Source: a virus. Taken from it: a stretch of 37,510 nucleotides of DNA. Position numbers and translations under genes: made by a program. The stretch is from IMG/VR virus record IMGVR_UViG_3300021085_002655, positions 1-37,510 of that record. One strand, given 5' to 3'. How positions within the stretch are numbered: the first letter of the stretch is position 1; every line of letters begins with the position of its first letter. The notes beneath the pieces are model-generated. The model was given only the letters and a program-made list of their open reading frames with translations, ran no database searches and was not told where the DNA came from. Positions 1 to 5,176 of the stretch are shown here, in pieces.

Positions 1-228
1 GTATTCTATTGCGGGTAGAGAAAGGTTTGCTTCCATGTGGTGGATTATCCACTTTACATCTTCCATTGACTCTTCTCTGATTTGTGCCGGTACAGCACTT
101 ACAGCGTACAGGCTACCGTCTCCTTGATAGTGGCATTCATGTATCGCATAAGTACTGCCGCATTTTACTATTCTATAGTTCCAATAGCCCGGATATCCTT
201 TTGTCCCTCGTTCCGTGATTCTGATCAT
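1..228 (-). CDS. Hypothetical phage protein, cut by the left window edge
   Basis: This frame is open for 76 codons from an ATG at 228 and continues past the window edge. Its ATG overlaps the stop of the upstream 77-aa gene in an ATGA junction, so it is probably translationally coupled to it and is the next member of the leftward small-gene operon. The visible part starts MIRITERGTKGYPGYWNYRI and is rich in aromatic and mixed polar residues, with two cysteines (in VKCGS and HECHY). I see no signal peptide or membrane segment and do not recognise the family. Function unknown. Confidence 0.7.
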   Translation of the reverse strand, partial: MIRITERGTKGYPGYWNYRIVKCGSTYAIHECHYQGDGSLYAVSAVPAQIREESMEDVKWIIHHMEANLSLPAIEY

Positions 229-458
229 TTCCAGTCCAGACGGTCACGGTTGTCCTCTATAAACTGACGAATATCTTCAGCTTGGTCAAGTACTTTCAAC
301 CAAGAGTTAGCATATAGAGTTACAGGAAACCTCTGTCCAAGGGCTTTGCCACCTACTTTAATATTGCCTTTGTTACCAAAACCAATAGTAAGTTTATCTT
401 CACCATGCTCTTCTTTTAATCGAGCAATTTCAGCTTTCAACTGTTCTACTTCATTCAT
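225..458 (-). CDS. Hypothetical 77-aa phage protein
   Basis: A 77-aa protein starting MNEVEQLKAEIARLKEEHGE. The ATG at 458 is chosen because GGGAG lies 8 bases upstream; the frame is open to a TTG at 473, but that codon overlaps the ribosome-binding site. The first 20 or so residues look like a short coiled coil (leucine/isoleucine heptads with charged residues). The rest is a small mixed domain containing GFGNKGNIKVGGKALGQRFP and an acidic C-terminal helix. It overlaps the end of the metalloprotease gene by 4 bases and the following gene by 4 bases, so it sits in a tightly packed operon. Family not recognised; the coiled coil suggests a dimer. Confidence 0.75.
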   Translation of the reverse strand: MNEVEQLKAEIARLKEEHGEDKLTIGFGNKGNIKVGGKALGQRFPVTLYANSWLKVLDQAEDIRQFIEDNRDRLDWK

Positions 459-874
459 ATAAATTTCTCCCAATTATTGTTCCAAAATGCTAGAAATGCA
501 CGCTCATAACCTCTCGCTTCTATCTCCCAAGGGGAAAACCAATAGTCATCCTCTGGGTCATACCAAATACCTTGGTACGAGTGACGATTAACTCCTAGCT
601 CTAATCCTTCCAGCTCATGTTGCTTAACATGAACCATTTCGTGAGCCATAATCTGCACTAAGTCTTCCTCAGTGCAGGTTTTTAGGAATTCTGGGTGAAG
701 TTCAATCTCATACGTTCCTTCACCAATTGTCACGCAGTACGCATTATCTTCAGGCAAGCACTCTTTTGTAGGACGAACTGTAACGTCTACGTCAAGGTTA
801 AAGTACTGCTCTACCATATTAATAACGCCTCTAGCGATTTCCATCTTTCTCACAAAATACTCCAAATTAAACAC
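455..874 (-). CDS. Zincin-like (HExxH) putative metalloprotease
   Basis: The protein carries HEMVH at residues 78-82 (HExxH) within IMAHEMVHVKQHE, the zinc-binding and catalytic helix of zincin metallopeptidases. Downstream the motif PWEIEARGYE (about 116-124) supplies glutamates that could be the third zinc ligand, as in gluzincins, where a second helix with E and A/R is typical. No signal peptide is visible, so it is probably cytoplasmic. It resembles the small SprT-like or uncharacterised HExxH proteins common in phage early regions; the substrate is unknown. The longest frame uses GTG at 874 with no clear ribosome-binding site; an ATG at 844 (starting MEIARGVINM, 129 aa) is an alternative that may fit better. 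Its 3' end overlaps the next gene by 4 bases. Confidence 0.72.
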   Translation of the reverse strand: MFNLEYFVRKMEIARGVINMVEQYFNLDVDVTVRPTKECLPEDNAYCVTIGEGTYEIELHPEFLKTCTEEDLVQIMAHEMVHVKQHELEGLELGVNRHSYQGIWYDPEDDYWFSPWEIEARGYERAFLAFWNNNWEKFI

Positions 875-905
875 ACGAATAAAAATACTACTTCATCTTA
901 CTACT

Positions 906-1001
906 TTAGCTTATGATCAATAACATCAGAAAAATGCCTAGCAGGTAGCCCGTAAGCATTCCCTTCCAAAACATTATTCTTAAACTGTAATCAGAGCTCA
1001 T
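906..1001 (-). CDS. 31-aa single-pass membrane peptide
   Basis: A short frame starting ATGAGCTCTGATTAC at 1001 and ending TAA at 906-908, encoding MSSDYSLRIMFWKGMLTGY followed by a hydrophobic stretch ending LLIIS. The last 20 or so residues form one plausible transmembrane helix preceded by a basic residue. The ATG lies inside the last codons of the 58-aa gene (11-base overlap), matching the overlapping style of the whole operon. Too short for confident homology. Small membrane peptides are common in phage early operons, and this may be one, but coding is inferred only from position, overlap and hydrophobicity. Confidence 0.45.
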   Translation of the reverse strand: MSSDYSLRIMFWKGMLTGYLLGIFLMLLIIS

Positions 1002-1167
1002 TTCCATCTTTGTCATAAGGCCCTGGATGTAATCTATTAAATTCTTCATAATAAGTCTCCAACTGGTTTTCTGTCAAATACGCCAATAACTCTCGGAACA
1101 TATACTGGTCACTGTATTCTTCCGAGAGTTTTCTAAATTTATATCTTAATTCTAATGCTCGGCTCAT
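991..1167 (-). CDS. Hypothetical 58-aa phage protein
   Basis: A 58-aa frame from ATG 1167 to TGA 991-993, starting MSRALELRYKFRKLSEEYSD. The start overlaps the stop of the 65-aa gene in an ATGA junction, which strongly supports translation by coupling. The sequence is predicted mostly alpha-helical (RALELRYKFRKLSEEY; ENQLETYYEEFNRLH) and ends with a short polar tail HPGPYDKDGNEL. No cysteine pairs, signal or membrane segment. Not recognised as a family member. It lies between two other tiny genes in an operon driven from 1724-1752. Confidence 0.65.
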   Translation of the reverse strand: MSRALELRYKFRKLSEEYSDQYMFRELLAYLTENQLETYYEEFNRLHPGPYDKDGNEL

Positions 1168-1361
1168 ACTAGTTTCGGAACCTTATCAAAGAAAAGTTCC
1201 TCACCGTACATGCAGTCAACTATCTCTTCTGCGTCCATGTCTAGGGCAAACTCGTAACCGTCGTTAAGCAACTGCTCACACCACTCGTCTAAACGTGTTT
1301 GCCACTGTCGTTCTGTGAAGAACTCGAAGCCGCCGTTTGCTATGTCAAAGGTTACAATCAT
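1164..1361 (-). CDS. Hypothetical acidic 65-aa phage protein
   Basis: A 65-aa acidic protein starting MIVTFDIANGGFEFFTERQW. Its ATG overlaps the upstream stop in a TAATG junction (1 base shared), and its own stop overlaps the next ATG as ATGA. Composition is dominated by D/E, W and F (for example RLDEWCEQLLNDGYEF and DMDAEEIVDC), suggesting a compact, negatively charged globular protein. Small acidic phage early proteins often bind or mimic DNA-binding partners, but nothing here proves this. Function unknown. Confidence 0.72.
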   Translation of the reverse strand: MIVTFDIANGGFEFFTERQWQTRLDEWCEQLLNDGYEFALDMDAEEIVDCMYGEELFFDKVPKLV

Positions 1362-1699
1362 TATTCATACCTCGGACGTTCTTTAGGAAAGTACTCTACA
1401 CCTACTTCGTCTCGAACAAGAACCTGTAGATCTACATATCCCCATGCGCCACCGACCATAATATAGTCGTCGTCTGGAACACCATCAGGATCCTTTCCAT
1501 CAGTAGAGTTATAGCCCATAAGGTACTCTGACTTTACTTTGCACTCGTCGCCCTTGCGGATAGCCTTAGCAGCAGCTTCGGCCTCAACTTTAGACATTGG
1601 GCCTAAGCATTCTACTAGCTCACCCGCCATAAACCACCAGCCGCCTTCTTCAGGGCCGCCATAGCATTGGTACGTTTCGTATACATTTACATATTGCAT
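1361..1699 (-). CDS. Conserved-looking 112-aa phage hypothetical protein, first gene of the leftward small-gene operon
   Basis: A 112-aa protein starting MQYVNVYETYQCYGGPEEGG. The ATG at 1699 follows TAGGAGA with ideal spacing and lies about 18 bases from the expected transcription start of the consensus promoter at 1724-1752, so it is the promoter-proximal gene. The N-terminal YETYQCYGGPEEGGWW block resembles small uncharacterised proteins seen in marine phages; this is from memory and not a search result. An alanine-rich helix (KVEAEAAAKAIRKGDE, about residues 37-52) follows, then an acidic D/G-rich segment (GKDPDGVPDDDYI). No signal or membrane segment. Function unknown. Confidence 0.75.
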   Translation of the reverse strand: MQYVNVYETYQCYGGPEEGGWWFMAGELVECLGPMSKVEAEAAAKAIRKGDECKVKSEYLMGYNSTDGKDPDGVPDDDYIMVGGAWGYVDLQVLVRDEVGVEYFPKERPRYE

Positions 1700-1723
1700 A
1701 TTTGTCTCCTATTTAATGTACAT

Positions 1724-1752
1724 ATTATACCACCTTGAGCTCTTCTTGTCAA
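1724..1752 (-). promoter_or_regulatory. Perfect sigma70 promoter for the leftward small-gene operon
   Basis: On the minus strand the sequence reads TTGACA (1747-1752), a 17-base spacer, then TATAAT (1724-1729): a full consensus match in both hexamers. The bases just before the -10 are GTGG, the same as at the promoters at 5117-5144 and 5368-5395. The first gene (ATG 1699) has its ribosome-binding site within the expected leader. Confidence 0.9.
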
Positions 1753-1862
1753 ATTATTTTTACCGTGAACTTCAATAAATTTGTACGATTTTTATCCGGG
1801 GCGGGCTCGCGAGCTGCCAAAATCAAGTAAAATTTTCCCCTATCTATTAAATTTTTCCATAA

Positions 1863-1887
1863 AAAAAGCCCCTAAGCGGGGCTTTTT
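1863..1887 (-). terminator. Intrinsic terminator after the 102-aa gene (probably bidirectional)
   Basis: The arms AAAAAGCCCC (1863-1872) and GGGGCTTTTT (1878-1887) are perfect complements around a 5-base loop. On the minus strand the stem is followed by a run of seven T, directly after the stop of the gene at 1903. It also has T residues in the plus direction, so it can work both ways. Confidence 0.88.
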
Positions 1888-1902
1888 GGTTTAAAACTGC
1901 GA

Positions 1903-2211
1903 TTAGCTCGGAAGAGCTGCAAGCAGTGCTCGAAGAGAGCGAACGTCGGCTTTGTCAAGCCCCGCCAAGGCTACGGGGCTTGCCCCTGCAGCGTCTGCGA
2001 TAAGCAGCACAATGTCTGCCTTGGTAATGCGAGGCCCCGCCGAGCTTTTTGTAATAGGCTTGGGCGTGTAAGGTAGGCCTAAGTTTTTAACTTTTGAAAT
2101 TACGCTTCGCACTGAAAGGCTGTGTGCGTTGGCGAACTCCGACGCGGTCTCATAAGTAAAGGAGCCAGCGGAAGTCATGTCGGATACCATCTTGTCTGTG
2201 TAAGCAGTCAT
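1903..2211 (-). CDS. Small helix-turn-helix-like protein, paralogue of the gene at 4768-5073
   Basis: A 102-aa protein starting MTAYTDKMVSDMTSAGSFTY. The ATG at 2211 is chosen over the longer frame (to 2367) because GAGGA precedes it at good spacing, the promoter at 2258-2286 would lie inside the longer version, and the paralogue at 4768-5073 starts at the matching point. Residues about 18-50 (TYETASEFANAHSLSVRSVI) look like a helix-turn-helix, followed by a basic linker with YTPKP and KSSAGPR. A second helical domain (about 66-102, ITKADIVLLIADAAGASPVA) ends the protein. I recall similar two-part proteins in many T4-like and T7-like phages, function unknown. A DNA-binding or regulatory role is inferred. 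It is a single-gene unit with its own promoter and terminator. Confidence 0.78.
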   Translation of the reverse strand: MTAYTDKMVSDMTSAGSFTYETASEFANAHSLSVRSVISKVKNLGLPYTPKPITKSSAGPRITKADIVLLIADAAGASPVALAGLDKADVRSLRALLAALPS

Positions 2212-2257
2212 ATCTTTTTCCTCAAATTGTTTGTCGGTTGTCTGTCTTGATGGGAGT

Positions 2258-2286
2258 ATTATACAGGCCGAAGGAAAGTATGTCAA
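2258..2286 (-). promoter_or_regulatory. Perfect sigma70 promoter for the 102-aa gene
   Basis: Minus strand: TTGACA (2281-2286), 17-base spacer, TATAAT (2258-2263). The predicted transcript has a leader of about 40 bases with GAGGA before ATG 2211. It is divergent from the promoter at 2345-2373, with about 58 bases between the two -35 elements. Confidence 0.9.
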
Positions 2287-2344
2287 CAACTTTTTTGGTG
2301 GAAGACCTATATAAATTTTTTCATGCCTGGGTGGTAAAAAAGAC

Positions 2345-2373
2345 TTGACACGGCATCGTTTTGGCACTATAAT
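2345..2373 (+). promoter_or_regulatory. Perfect sigma70 promoter pointing right, no gene downstream
   Basis: Plus strand: TTGACA (2345-2350), 17-base spacer, TATAAT (2368-2373). Expected start near 2380. The following rightward sequence has no gene longer than about 10 codons before the antisense strand of the PPK2 gene begins, so the product is probably a non-coding or antisense RNA. Confidence 0.85.
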
Positions 2374-2430
2374 CGGCGCCGTCAGAGACTATGCCTTTTA
2401 AAAAAATTTGCGCTAACAGTTAAAAACTCC

Positions 2431-2459
2431 TTGACTTTTTTACTTCTAGGCTTTATACT
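2431..2459 (+). promoter_or_regulatory. Second near-consensus rightward promoter without a gene
   Basis: Plus strand: TTGACT (2431-2436), 17-base spacer, TATACT (2454-2459); five of six matches in each hexamer. It lies 86 bases downstream of the first rightward promoter. A GC-rich hairpin (GGCGC/GCGCC, 2460-2473) coincides with the expected start site. Confidence 0.75.
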
Positions 2460-2604
2460 GGCGCGCCCGCGCCAAAAATTTCATATAAACCAGCCCGGAG
2501 CCTAAAATAGACTACTGAAAAACTCGCACACGTTTTTTATCGTTTCTGCGCCACATAGGTTAGATACTTCACTCTCGCACTGGCGCTAGGGCGCCAAAAA
2601 TTTC
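2460..2604 (+). repeat. Two copies of a hairpin-plus-A/T module
   Basis: The motif GGCGC-N4-GCGCC followed by AAAAATTTC occurs at 2460-2482 and again at 2582-2604, 122 bases apart. The four-base loops differ (GCCC and TAGG) while both arms and the nine-base tail are identical, which suggests selection for the stem and tail. Confidence 0.75.
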
Positions 2605-2639
2605 TGAAAAGCAACCCTTTTTTCAGGAAATTTTTGGCG
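2592..2639. repeat. Long imperfect inverted repeat (hairpin)
   Basis: The left arm 2592-2610 and right arm 2620-2639 are complementary over 19 bases with one inserted G in the right arm, and a 9-base loop. Neither strand has a long T run immediately after the stem, so it is not a standard terminator. Confidence 0.85.
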
Positions 2640-2643
2640 GGAG

Positions 2644-2659
2644 TGTTTCACGTGAAACA
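2644..2659. other. parS-like centromere site (exact consensus)
   Basis: The 16-base palindrome TGTTTCACGTGAAACA is an exact match to the chromosomal parS consensus recognised by ParB (Spo0J) family proteins across bacteria (TGTTNCACGTGAAACA). It lies 5 bases after the long hairpin and 5 bases before a Fur-like palindrome. No parA or parB gene is visible in this window, so it would have to use host ParB or a phage ParB outside the window. Confidence 0.75.
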
Positions 2660-2664
2660 ACCTA

Positions 2665-2683
2665 AATGAGAATGGTTCTCATT
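2665..2683. promoter_or_regulatory. Fur-box-like palindrome 1
   Basis: AATGAGAATGGTTCTCATT fits the 9-1-9 Fur box layout with one mismatch between arms, and its core TGAGAAT-G-GTTCTCA is a close variant of the 7-1-7 Fur consensus TGATAAT-N-ATTATCA. It is not adjacent to any recognised promoter, so classical repression of a nearby gene is not obvious. Confidence 0.55.
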
Positions 2684-2689
2684 TGGCCG

Positions 2690-2736
2690 CGCCCCTCAGT
2701 TGGTCGGTTAGGGGCGCCCCTCAGTTGGTCGGTTAG
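2690..2736 (+). repeat. Tandem 22-base repeat, period 25
   Basis: CGCCCCTCAGTTGGTCGGTT plus AG occurs at 2690-2711 and 2715-2736. The second copy covers the stop codon of the PPK2 gene. The join creates the 12-base palindrome AGGGGCGCCCCT (2710-2721). A diverged third copy (GCGCCCCCTTATTTGGTCG) lies at 5439-5457. Confidence 0.85.
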
Positions 2737-3353
2737 CATTCCAGATTTTCAAGTGTAGAATTAAGGGTTGACAGCAGAGAAAATATCCCCTCTTCTTTGT
2801 TGTTGTAGTCGATCACATGCCAATCCGAATCGATAACATTTTCTTTTAATAATGTCATGCGGTCATAATACGAAAGCGCATTTTCATCATTAGCGGAAAA
2901 TTTCCAATAGGTCAATGGTGATTTTTTGCGTTTTTCAATACGCGCGCGCTGTTCGTTTTCATCAATCGAAAGCCAGAATTTAATTATATGCACGTTTCTG
3001 GATTTTTCCCAATCTTTGTGATCTTGAAGAAAATTAGTGAATTGCTTTTCAGAGCACCAATTATTCAGACGTTGAACCATAGCGCGTGAATACCATGATC
3101 GATCATAGAACACAATTTGGTTTTTTGTGGGCATTCTACGCGACCAGTACGAAAGCCATTTTTTCATTGTTGATTTGCTTGGCTTCTGGCTTAAATGCAC
3201 AGAGTAATGCTTCGGATTAAGGTAGTGTGTCACCTCGCGGATCGTGCTAGATTTTCCGGCAGTGTCGCGCCCCTCAAGTACAACGCAAATTCCTTTATGC
3301 GCTAAACCTTCCAGATTGTGATTAAGTTTCGCTTGCTCTTTTTTTATGCTCAT
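2733..3353 (-). CDS. ppk2: PPK2-family polyphosphate:nucleotide phosphotransferase
   Basis: PPK2 enzymes use inorganic polyphosphate to phosphorylate nucleoside mono- or diphosphates (or the reverse). The family hallmarks are present in order: Walker A in VVLEGRDTAGKSS (residues 24-36), the Walker B-like block FYDRSWYSR (82-90) and the lid region with RARIEKRKKSPLTYWKFS (137-153) followed by DENALSYYDRM. The 206-aa length is a little short of the usual 230-300 aa single-domain enzymes. The ATG at 3353 follows GAGGGG and overlaps the stop of a 37-aa membrane peptide as ATGA, making it the last gene of the operon from 5117-5144. In a phage it could convert host polyphosphate into nucleotide supply during replication; that role is inferred. 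The canonical EGRDAAGKGG loop is slightly altered (T for A, SS for GG). Confidence 0.88.
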   Translation of the reverse strand: MSIKKEQAKLNHNLEGLAHKGICVVLEGRDTAGKSSTIREVTHYLNPKHYSVHLSQKPSKSTMKKWLSYWSRRMPTKNQIVFYDRSWYSRAMVQRLNNWCSEKQFTNFLQDHKDWEKSRNVHIIKFWLSIDENEQRARIEKRKKSPLTYWKFSANDENALSYYDRMTLLKENVIDSDWHVIDYNNKEEGIFSLLSTLNSTLENLEC

Positions 3354-3463
3354 GATAAGCCCCTCGCAATTAGATAGATGATACCGCCGACCAAAATTAG
3401 GTCGGCACAGATTGAATAAACGATATAGGCCTTGAAAAGCGCCGCGAGTATTTTTGTTTTCAT
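3350..3463 (-). CDS. 37-aa single-pass membrane peptide
   Basis: A short frame from ATG 3463 to TGA 3350-3352, starting MKTKILAALFKAYIVYSICA and continuing through a hydrophobic segment to IARGLS. It has one or two hydrophobic helices with lysines at the N-terminus. Both ends overlap neighbours as ATGA (with the exonuclease stop and with the PPK2 start), which is strong evidence for a translated, coupled gene despite its size. It could be a small inner-membrane protein; function unknown. Confidence 0.7.
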   Translation of the reverse strand: MKTKILAALFKAYIVYSICADLILVGGIIYLIARGLS

Positions 3464-4110
3464 TTTCCTGCCTCCAGAATTTGCTTTCTAGTCATATCGG
3501 CCAACAGGTAATGCAGAATAGGGGCCTCATAGAATTGTGCATCCTCGAGCGCCGTATGCGGCTCGTCTTCTAAATCAGCGCCCAAAATAAATTTAGCCAT
3601 TGTGTCAGCAGTCATTGACGGGTCGCGCCTTTTAGCAGTCAAAAAACCGTTAGCGTTGCAGAAGTCATGATAGTCCGCAAGTGTGCCGATCTCACGCTTG
3701 GCGGCTTTCATCAAGCAGAACGATTGAGCGAAAACACCTAAATCGATTCGAGTATTTCGACATTTGCCCAGATCGAACGCCAGATTATAGGCAGTTAATA
3801 CAGGCGTATATCGCGCATTGATACCCGAAAGCCATTGATTGATTAAACCAACGCTTGAAATCGAACGCTCGCCAGAATCAAGCATAGAATAATAGTTCTT
3901 CTCTCGTCGCTTTGCGGATTGTTCAGACCATAGCGCAGAATCGGGCGCGGTAGGGTCAGAGAACAGGGAAAGTGAGCCGAAATGATTCAAGACCATTGCG
4001 CCGAAACGTTCGACAATTTCACCCTGTCTGGTAATTAATACCGCACCAAAATCGGCAACAGTACCGCGTTTTGTTGTTTCAGTGTCTACGATCAGATAAT
4101 AATGTTTCAT
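3460..4110 (-). CDS. DEDD-superfamily 3'-5' exonuclease (RNase T / DnaQ-like)
   Basis: The 216-aa protein has the exonuclease motifs of the DnaQ-like fold: Exo I in LIVDTET (D9, E11), Exo II in AYNLAFDLGKC (D113) and Exo III in HTALEDA (H185, D190), the DEDDh arrangement. This predicts a metal-dependent 3'-5' exonuclease acting on single-stranded DNA or RNA in the cytoplasm. It is a stand-alone domain without a polymerase. It starts 3 bases after the HAD gene ends, and its stop overlaps the 37-aa gene. Its neighbours (HAD phosphatase similar to end-healing enzymes, PPK2) suggest a nucleic-acid or nucleotide metabolism operon; possible jobs include DNA end trimming, host nucleic acid scavenging or RNA turnover. 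Confidence 0.82.
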   Translation of the reverse strand: MKHYYLIVDTETTKRGTVADFGAVLITRQGEIVERFGAMVLNHFGSLSLFSDPTAPDSALWSEQSAKRREKNYYSMLDSGERSISSVGLINQWLSGINARYTPVLTAYNLAFDLGKCRNTRIDLGVFAQSFCLMKAAKREIGTLADYHDFCNANGFLTAKRRDPSMTADTMAKFILGADLEDEPHTALEDAQFYEAPILHYLLADMTRKQILEAGK

Positions 4111-4113
4111 TGT

Positions 4114-4584
4114 TTAGGCCTCCTCAGCCATTCGATTGAGATTATATAGTACAGGATCAATCACACGAAATCCAGCATTTTTTAAAGTTTTTTGCACATC
4201 GGCATTGTCATCCCACAGGATCACACGCCGACGAATTTCCTCAAAGGACACGCCGCGCAGAATTGCGAGATCGTGCATTTTAGATAGCTTGAATATACCC
4301 GCGTCTCTCATGTCATCCGCAGAACGCGAGAGCGTAAAACGTGGGCGCATGTTGCGAACGTCAAGCCATGTAGTGTCGGCCTCACCCATTACCCGCGAGG
4401 TGCAGATACCAACGTCGAGACCTTCCGCTATAGCTTGCACCATAGTATCCGCAAGCGGCAACATTGAATCTTTCGCTACATTGTCGGGCGTGTTCATTCT
4501 ACGCCAGTCGTCTAGCGTTTCACCTTGTCGATGAGCCGAGTCAATGACAGTTTCGTCAAGATCAAATAAAAAGATTGGAAGCAT
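4114..4584 (-). CDS. HAD-superfamily phosphatase, possibly polynucleotide 3'-phosphatase-like
   Basis: The 156-aa protein carries the four HAD motifs: I FLFDLDETV (D8, D10), II ICTSR (about T62/S63), III lysine in IFKLSK (99-102) and IV ILWDDNADV (D125, D126). The spacing and the block with WLDVRNM and DDMRD resemble the phosphatase half of T4 PseT-type polynucleotide kinase and small acid phosphatases, but there is no kinase domain. Likely a cytoplasmic phosphohydrolase acting on nucleotides or DNA/RNA ends. The ATG at 4584 follows AGGA and overlaps the end of the upstream membrane gene by 23 bases. Assignment to HAD is firm; the substrate is inferred. Confidence 0.78.
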   Translation of the reverse strand: MLPIFLFDLDETVIDSAHRQGETLDDWRRMNTPDNVAKDSMLPLADTMVQAIAEGLDVGICTSRVMGEADTTWLDVRNMRPRFTLSRSADDMRDAGIFKLSKMHDLAILRGVSFEEIRRRVILWDDNADVQKTLKNAGFRVIDPVLYNLNRMAEEA

Positions 4585-4768
4585 AACCGATAATTCCTAT
4601 AGTGTTTAATATGAGCAAATTATAACATTTTGTGTCGTATGCTTGCAAGCTCAATAATGCAAGGCCGAGCATCGCCATCACTTGACCGAGGGCCGTAGTG
4701 ATGAGGAAAGGAGCCGCACCCATAAGCGCGGTTCCAATCCAAGAGGAGACCGAAACAAGGCGATCCAT
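4562..4768 (-). CDS. 68-aa small membrane protein
   Basis: A 68-aa hydrophobic protein starting MDRLVSVSSWIGTALMGAAP, with two or three predicted membrane helices (IGTALMGAAPFLITTALG; VMAMLGLALLSLQAY; LLILNTIGIIGYASNLF) separated by a short loop DTKCYN. The ATG overlaps the stop of the helix-turn-helix-like gene as TAATG. It overlaps the HAD gene by 23 bases. No family recognised; it does not have the N-terminal charge pattern of a signal peptide and is probably an inner-membrane protein. A holin-like role is conceivable but it sits in the early-type operon, not near lysis genes. Confidence 0.7.
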   Translation of the reverse strand: MDRLVSVSSWIGTALMGAAPFLITTALGQVMAMLGLALLSLQAYDTKCYNLLILNTIGIIGYASNLFI

Positions 4769-5073
4769 TATCGAATTGCCATTAGAAGCGCGGATAATGC
4801 CCGAGCGTCAGACTTCGAGAGACCCGCGAGAGCTTCGGGGTCGGCGTCAAGCGCTATCACGATAGCGTCAACAATATCGGCCTTTGATACGCGAGGGCCG
4901 GCAGAGGAAACCGTTTTGGGTTTCGGGGTGTAGTCAAGCCCGAGGTGTTTAACCTTTGAGATAACAGATCGAACGCTCAAGCTGTGAGCTTCCGCAAACG
5001 CAGACGCGCTCTCGTAAGTGAATGATTCAACAGATTGCATTTCAGCGATCATGGTGGGAGTATAGTTGGACAT
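4768..5073 (-). CDS. Small helix-turn-helix-like protein, paralogue of the gene at 1903-2211
   Basis: A 101-aa protein starting MSNYTPTMIAEMQSVESFTY. The ATG at 5073 has AAGGA at good spacing and aligns with the paralogue's start; the longer frame to 5172 would place its first codons inside the promoter. The two proteins share the core SFTYE(T/S)AS(E/A)FA, AHSLSVRSVISKVK and LGL-YTPKP blocks, then SSAGPR and KADIV, giving strong identity across the whole length. The first half looks like a DNA-binding helix-turn-helix. It is the first gene of the operon that ends with PPK2, so it may be autoregulatory; a 15-base inverted repeat overlaps the -10 of its promoter. Confidence 0.8.
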   Translation of the reverse strand: MSNYTPTMIAEMQSVESFTYESASAFAEAHSLSVRSVISKVKHLGLDYTPKPKTVSSAGPRVSKADIVDAIVIALDADPEALAGLSKSDARALSALLMAIR

Positions 5074-5116
5074 AGTGTCTTTCCTTTTTAGTGTTATGCT
5101 TGATTGCATGGGTGGT

Positions 5117-5144
5117 ATTATACCACGTTTTTTAAATTTGTCAA
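5117..5144 (-). promoter_or_regulatory. Consensus promoter of the PPK2 operon with an overlapping inverted repeat
   Basis: Minus strand: TTGACA (5139-5144), 16-base spacer, TATAAT (5117-5122), with TGG just before the -10 (extended -10). The -10 sits inside the palindrome GTGGTAT-A-ATACCAC, a possible operator. The upstream 26 bases are nearly identical to those at 5388-5413. Confidence 0.88.
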
Positions 5145-5176
5145 ATACCGATTTGGAATAAGCTAATAGCATTTGG

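Larger units (their letters stand above)
2212..2732. other. Gene-free regulatory/origin-like block
   Basis: This 521-base stretch between two leftward genes holds no credible gene. It contains a leftward consensus promoter (2258-2286), two rightward promoters (2345-2373, 2431-2459), two copies of a GGCGC-N4-GCGCCAAAAATTTC module (2460-2482, 2582-2604), a 48-base hairpin (2592-2639), an exact parS consensus (2644-2659), a Fur-like palindrome (2665-2683) and a 22-base tandem repeat (2690-2736). Density of palindromes and repeats is typical of replication or partition regions, but no function is demonstrated. Confidence 0.6.

Noticed and set aside
1903-2367. 154-aa version of the helix-turn-helix-like gene
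   Set aside because: The extra codons contain the consensus promoter; the 102-aa start has a ribosome-binding site and matches its paralogue.
2387-2430. Small rightward frame MPFKKICANS after the first orphan promoter
   Set aside because: Ten codons, no ribosome-binding site, no sign of selection; not called as a gene.
2592-2639. Long hairpin as an intrinsic terminator
   Set aside because: No T run follows the stem on either strand, so it is listed only as a structural inverted repeat.
2710-2721. AGGGGCGCCCCT palindrome as a cos or pac site
   Set aside because: It results from the join of two tandem repeats and is far from the terminase genes; nothing else supports a packaging site.
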